Source: Thermoplasmatales archaeon
Lineage (GTDB): Archaea > Thermoplasmatota > E2 > DHVEG-1
Assembly: GCA_023140035.1 (NCBI GenBank)
Contig: JAGLML010000036.1
Location: 1 to 9,999 of the forward strand
Direction: 5' to 3'
DNA: 9,999 nt
The position numbers were made by a program, and so were the translations under genes. The notes beneath the pieces are model-generated. The model was not told the origin of the DNA, searched no databases, and worked only from the letters and a program-made list of their open reading frames with translations. Positions 7,801-9,999 of the stretch are shown one piece after another. Every line of letters begins with the position of its first letter. The stretch's first letter is position 1.

Positions 7801-8826
7801 AATCCGCCATATACACCAAATAATCCAGATCCACCAAACGGTGCGGCAAATGTTGATCTCAACGCCGATTTAAGTTGGGATGGCGGTGATCCCGATCCTG
7901 GTGATACAGTGACATATGACGTGTACTTTGGGACGGCTAATCCACCACCAAAAGCGGTCAATAACCAGTCCACAACGACGTATAATCCAGGAACTCTAAA
8001 CTTTAGTACTACCTATTACTGGAGGATCGTGGCGTGGGATAATCATGGTGCCACATCATCTGGGCCAATATGGAACTTCACAACGGGAACGAACTATCCA
8101 CCGAATATTCCTAGCAATCCTCATCCAGGAAATGGGGAAACAAATGTTCCTATTGAAATTGATCTGAGTTGGACAGGAGGAGATCCAAATCCTGGTGATA
8201 CGGTGACCTATGATGTATACTTTGGTACGACCAGTCCACCGACAAAGGTTTCTGTCAATCAATCAGGGACAACCTATGACCCAGGTACATTAAGCTATAA
8301 TACCACCTATTACTGGCAGATTGTTGCTTGGGATGACAATGGTGCTTCAGCACCTGGTTCCATATGGGAATTTACTACAGGAGAAGAGTTCAATCAGCCA
8401 CCAAATACACCATCAATACGAGGTTCAGATCCAATAATTCCAGGAGTGGTGTTTGTACGACCTAATACAGAGTACGAATTTACGATCGTCACATCAGATT
8501 CTGATGGAGATGATGTATACTATTGGGTTGACTGGGGAGATAACAGCAACAGTGGATGGCTTGGCCCCAATCCAACAAGCGTTGAAATAATCACAAACCA
8601 TACATGGTCTCAACCAATTTCTCTTAAGTTTGTAAAAGTGAAAGCTAAGGATATTTATGGTGCTGAGAGTGGTTGGGGATATTTGATAGTTATCGTAAAC
8701 TACAACATGCAATCATACAATCAGGTCATGGCAAAACAAGGATCACAGAGTTATTCATCCACATCAATGTCCAGACAAAGTAATGCCTCATGTTCTATAT
8801 TAAGTAGATTCATAAATCTCAAGTAG
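4810..8826 (+). CDS. Giant secreted DUF2341 protein with beta-propeller and Fn3-like repeats
   Basis: This 1338-aa protein is predicted to be exported and to act at the cell surface, probably in adhesion or glycan binding. Residues 1-27 are a signal peptide (VQA before the cleavage point). A DUF2341 domain spans about 100-200 (TWLDYWIEE, VWVEVPSL, MMYLFYGNPSATS). Next are seven repeats of the form VxFD..N..F.VxWEDG, starting near residues 224, 286, 345, 400, 458, 514 and 562, which suggest a seven-bladed beta-propeller; cysteines 334/339 and 389/396 may form disulfides. A beta-sandwich linker (about 615-705) precedes five Fn3-like modules and a PKD-like module (about 1197-1300). The tail is Ser/Gln-rich and lacks a hydrophobic anchor or recognisable sorting signal. 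GGGAGG four bases before ATG fixes the start. The propeller occupies the place where LamG-type domains often follow DUF2341. The domain calls are from motifs; the ligand is unknown. Confidence 0.9.
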   Translation: MKERKSILKITTVAIFFVLVFASVVQAIIKINIDVEKETLPNEKGDILNEGLKGSSSWEDHFNDESKIDPSPPGAGASDNYVVDSGEVKMINTYSIWTDPVWTRMKLITVTNNGVPVTDYAINFTVDYDSEMQSDYDDIRFKHEDYPTTWLDYWIEEKDASSATVWVEVPSLQNGQSMMYLFYGNPSATSQSDFNSVFNWQDMWTNDEKITNHLNNEGTWDPDVCYGNGEFIIAWEEGQAYYPPYTWGFKQEIRASIYDIQGNKLVDDRLVFKDSTTWHRNENPSIDYGEGKWFVAWEHYDTVANPSATTMDIKARTVQRSGSGLQLGSVINVCTASNCQADANVEFDSVNNRFCVVWEDARNGMSNYNIYGRLYDTNGNTVGSEKTICSAANTQCEPWVAFDTINEQYMIVWEDGLTPDNGPFSIKAGLFDKDLNQVGNTISIATGTSTTDYNFPCVAFCEETERFLITWNDGDISSGDWHGNVWGTILNSSGNTVISTFQISGGEYIRTDIVPYLSTLFFVSYDDNNKIRGKLVTSEGDVFAGEVQLSASSSAEADWANMAVGDGKIFTAWEDTRITYTPPWNHMPDVFGNIWSLNMPSGTDVSYVFGNEKELILVAHVTSIKIEPLNLAYWDEFTEVSSRGDIVFDILDGNTGIMILHDISSGWDLSGISAPSIRLMATFSRTNPSSSPAVDMWGVSYYINSPPNIPSNPDPSNGAVNVDIDEDLSWTGGDPDPGDTVTYDVYFGTISSPPKMVDNQSATSYDPGTLNFGSTYYWKIVAWDSYGASTAGSVWSFTTRFNNPPYTPNNPDPPNGAVNVNLDADLSWSGGDPDGDTVTYDVYFGTTSPPPKVITNQSNATYDPGPLNHNTTYYWKIVSWDEYGATTAGSIWHFTTRANSPPNTPSAPSPSNGAVNVDLNEDLSWTGGDPDPGDTVTYDVYFGTINPPPIAVYGHTTTTYDPGTMTYGTTYYWKIVAWDSYGASTTGSVWSFTTRFNNPPYTPNNPDPPNGAANVDLNADLSWDGGDPDPGDTVTYDVYFGTANPPPKAVNNQSTTTYNPGTLNFSTTYYWRIVAWDNHGATSSGPIWNFTTGTNYPPNIPSNPHPGNGETNVPIEIDLSWTGGDPNPGDTVTYDVYFGTTSPPTKVSVNQSGTTYDPGTLSYNTTYYWQIVAWDDNGASAPGSIWEFTTGEEFNQPPNTPSIRGSDPIIPGVVFVRPNTEYEFTIVTSDSDGDDVYYWVDWGDNSNSGWLGPNPTSVEIITNHTWSQPISLKFVKVKAKDIYGAESGWGYLIVIVNYNMQSYNQVMAKQGSQSYSSTSMSRQSNASCSILSRFINLK
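6925..8397 (+). repeat. Five tandem Fn3-like modules (about 98 codons each)
   Basis: Modules start at residues 706, 804, 901, 999 and 1097, each opening with PPNIP- or PPYTP-like sequence and ending in a WxFTT motif. They share GDTVTYDVYFGT and YYWKIVAWD. At DNA level modules 1-2 and 3-4 are related by an exact 585-bp shift: 61 bp are identical from 6983, and about 117 bp from 7141 differ at one base from the copy at 7726. This indicates recent duplication of a two-module unit, or gene conversion. Four of five modules carry an NQS sequon at the same place. Confidence 0.88.
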
Positions 8827-8866
8827 AGCGTCAAGTCATAGATGTACTAGGTATTGCTCCAAAACC

Positions 8867-8952
8867 TAATCATAAATTATGATTACAGATTGATTTCTCC
8901 TTAGAGACTCCAATCATAGCCTCATGATTAGAATTTATGATCCAATCATAGC
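8867..8952 (+). repeat. Cluster of AATCAT/ATGATT inverted repeats after the surface-protein gene
   Basis: A perfect palindrome, TAATCATAA-A-TTATGATTA, lies at 8867-8885. The same core recurs as AATCAT...ATGATT at 8912-8929, and as ATGAT-CCA-ATCAT just before a second copy of TCCAATCATAGC (8909-8920 and 8941-8952). Placed 40 bp after the stop codon, these may fold in the 3' untranslated region to protect or terminate the transcript. Confidence 0.5.
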
Positions 8953-8968
8953 TATATGGTTATCTCTA

Positions 8969-8990
8969 AATTTTCCCCCATATTTTTTGA
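8969..8990 (+). terminator. Probable T-rich terminator of the surface-protein gene
   Basis: Downstream of the AATCAT hairpin cluster, the plus strand has AAATTTTCCCCCATATTTTTTG, with T runs at 8971-8974 and 8983-8988. T-rich tracts like this are usual archaeal termination sites. The call rests only on position and composition. Confidence 0.4.
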
Positions 8991-9024
8991 ATAACAATGT
9001 TGTTATGTGCCCAGAAGGTTATTA

Positions 9025-9070
9025 TTTAAAAAAATAATGAGAATAGAGAAGGATTGAAGGTGTCCTTCTC
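9025..9070 (-). terminator. Hairpin plus T-tract terminator of RNase Z
   Basis: On the minus strand GAGAAGGA (9070-9063) pairs with TCCTTCTC (9053-9046) around a 9-base loop. TATTCTCATTATTTTTTT follows. It lies about 125 bp beyond the RNase Z stop at 9196 and looks like an intrinsic terminator for that transcript. Confidence 0.5.
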
Positions 9071-9137
9071 CACTCATGGTTAGTGAGAATCTTTTATTAT
9101 TCTCTATCATCAAAGACGCATTTTTGAACTGTTCTTA

Positions 9138-9165
9138 AAGGAGAGTTTTAAGGAGAGTTCTCCTT
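9138..9165. repeat. Palindrome and direct repeat of AAGGAGAGTT
   Basis: AAGGAGAGTT occurs at 9138-9147 and again at 9150-9159. The second copy forms a near-perfect palindrome with what follows: AAGGAGA-GT-TCTCCTT (9150-9165). It lies 30 bp after the RNase Z stop and could be a first pause or RNA-processing site. No gene follows it on the plus strand that would use it as a ribosome-binding site. Confidence 0.4.
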
Positions 9166-9195
9166 ACCTAAATATTGATTTTATAAGCAGAGAAA

Positions 9196-9999
9196 TTATT
9201 TTTTCAACTTTACTTCAACATCCTGAAGATCTTTCGGGACAAACGAATTCTTAAAGACTTTTCGTGCATCGTTTTCAATGACTCGATGATCCAAATACCT
9301 AGGACTAATATGAGTTAAAAACAACTTTTCTACCTTTGCTTTTTTGGCAATCTCTGCAGCCTGAAAAGCAGTCGTATGTCCATAATCCCCTGCAATATCT
9401 TCAAGTTCCGAATCAAAAGTTCCATCATGGATCAAAATATCTGCACCCTTGGAAAGGTTTACTATCTTTTCATACGGAATGGTATCTCCAGATATCGCTA
9501 TTTTTCTTCCTTTTCTAGGTGGACCCAATACCATATTGGGAGTGATTTTTTTGCCATTGCCCAAAGTTATAGAACGACCCCTCTGGAGTTTGCTAAACAT
9601 TGGTCCCTCGGGTATACCTAACTCTAATGCTTTGGGTTTGTTGAATTTTCCAGGGCGTTTTTCTTCTTCAATACAGTACCCCAGTGCTGGAACGTTATGT
9701 CTCACCTCTAACGCATGTATGGTATATCCATCAAAATCTAGAGCGTCCCCATCATTTATCTCATGTGTAACTATTTTATAAGAAGGTTTAAAATAGCCAA
9801 GAGATAAAAGCTGGGATACTAGCTTGTCCATACCCTGTGGTCCATAAATATGTAAGGGTTTTTCTCTATCATTTAACTGCATTGTTTGAATAAGACCAGG
9901 TAAACCTAAAAAATGATCTCCATGGAAATGAGTAATAAATATCTTAGATATCTGCATATAACTAAGATTTGATTTCTGAAACTGTCGTTGTGTACCTTC
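9196..9999 (-). CDS. rnz: Ribonuclease Z (N terminus beyond window)
   Basis: This is tRNA 3' processing endonuclease RNase Z, a metallo-beta-lactamase-fold zinc enzyme that cuts the 3' trailer from precursor tRNAs. The window holds 267 codons; the frame is open to the right edge and begins EGTQRQFQKSNLSYMQISKI, so about 40 N-terminal residues are missing. ATG 9957 is internal, not the start. The zinc signature THFHGDHFLGLPG is intact, as are RHNVPALGY, ISGDT, the HDGTF motif, GHTTAFQAAEIA and the final LTHISPRY histidine motif. The segment EEKRPGKFNKPKALELGIPEG and GPMFSKLQRG matches the flexible arm region that clamps the tRNA elbow. It converges on the surface-protein gene and is functionally unrelated to it. 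The family assignment is very secure. Confidence 0.96.
   Translation of the reverse strand, partial: EGTQRQFQKSNLSYMQISKIFITHFHGDHFLGLPGLIQTMQLNDREKPLHIYGPQGMDKLVSQLLSLGYFKPSYKIVTHEINDGDALDFDGYTIHALEVRHNVPALGYCIEEEKRPGKFNKPKALELGIPEGPMFSKLQRGRSITLGNGKKITPNMVLGPPRKGRKIAISGDTIPYEKIVNLSKGADILIHDGTFDSELEDIAGDYGHTTAFQAAEIAKKAKVEKLFLTHISPRYLDHRVIENDARKVFKNSFVPKDLQDVEVKLKK

Larger units (their letters stand above)
8827..9195. other. Non-coding region between converging genes, with hairpins
   Basis: The surface-protein gene (plus) and RNase Z (minus) converge here. No gene was seen. The region contains the AATCAT/ATGATT inverted-repeat cluster, T-rich tracts for the plus strand, a hairpin terminator for the minus strand and a small palindrome near RNase Z. 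Confidence 0.6.

Noticed and set aside
7749..7973. Minus-strand open frames inside the surface-protein gene
   Set aside because: They are shadows of the repetitive Pro/Gly/Asp-rich Fn3 coding sequence and lack start signals.
6925..8397. Regularly spaced repeats as a possible CRISPR-like array
   Set aside because: The period is about 294 bp, the repeats are in frame and encode Fn3-like protein modules.
9008..9022. GCCCAGAAGG resembling part of the shared promoter element
   Set aside because: Only about nine bases match, without the CCAATTTGG or TGTGACAGA blocks or a following TATA box, so it is likely chance.
8827..9195. Possible tRNA gene next to RNase Z
   Set aside because: No T-arm GGTTCGAATCC-like sequence or cloverleaf stems could be found on either strand; the stems present are simple hairpins.

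Overview
The window looks archaeal, most likely from an uncultured AT-rich euryarchaeote of the Thermoplasmatota type. This is an inference from several signs. Gene starts carry AT-rich TATA-like boxes, often followed by GGAGG-type Shine-Dalgarno sites. There is an archaeal-type RNase Z. There is also a secreted DUF2341 protein with fibronectin-III-like modules of the PPNTPSNPxPSNGAxNV...GDTVTYDVYFGT...YYWKIVAWD type, which is common in those lineages. No rRNA, tRNA, CRISPR array, transposase or integrase gene was seen.

Layout, left to right. Positions 1-3590 hold three minus-strand genes that look metabolic. Transcription runs from a B12-binding radical SAM enzyme (2166-3590) to a PaaK-like adenylate-forming ligase (663 to about 2048) and then to a second B12-binding radical SAM enzyme that runs off the left edge (1-651). 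The last two are 11 bp apart and form an operon. The ligase reading frame continues well upstream of its first ATG, but an in-frame TAA lies just after the best ribosome-binding site. Positions 3743-4054 (minus) encode a small exported or membrane protein of unknown function.

Positions 4055-4809 form a 755-bp gap full of short direct and inverted repeats. It ends in the promoter of a very large secreted protein, 4810-8826 (plus, 1338 aa). That protein reads as signal peptide, DUF2341 domain, probable seven-bladed beta-propeller, a beta-sandwich linker domain, five tandem Fn3-like modules and a PKD-like module. Positions 8827-9195 are non-coding with several hairpins. Positions 9196-9999 (minus) are RNase Z, truncated at its N terminus by the window edge.

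The most interesting signal is regulatory. A conserved element of about 42 bp sits just upstream of the TATA box of both the radical SAM gene (2166-3590, minus) and the giant surface-protein gene (4810-8826, plus), in the same orientation relative to each gene. The two copies form an inverted repeat about 1.1 kb across that encloses the small membrane-protein gene. The simplest reading is a shared operator or activator site linking a B12-radical SAM enzyme to a cell-surface adhesin. A common origin by duplication or inversion is the alternative. No known defence or mobile system is recognisable, and any new system here remains a hypothesis.
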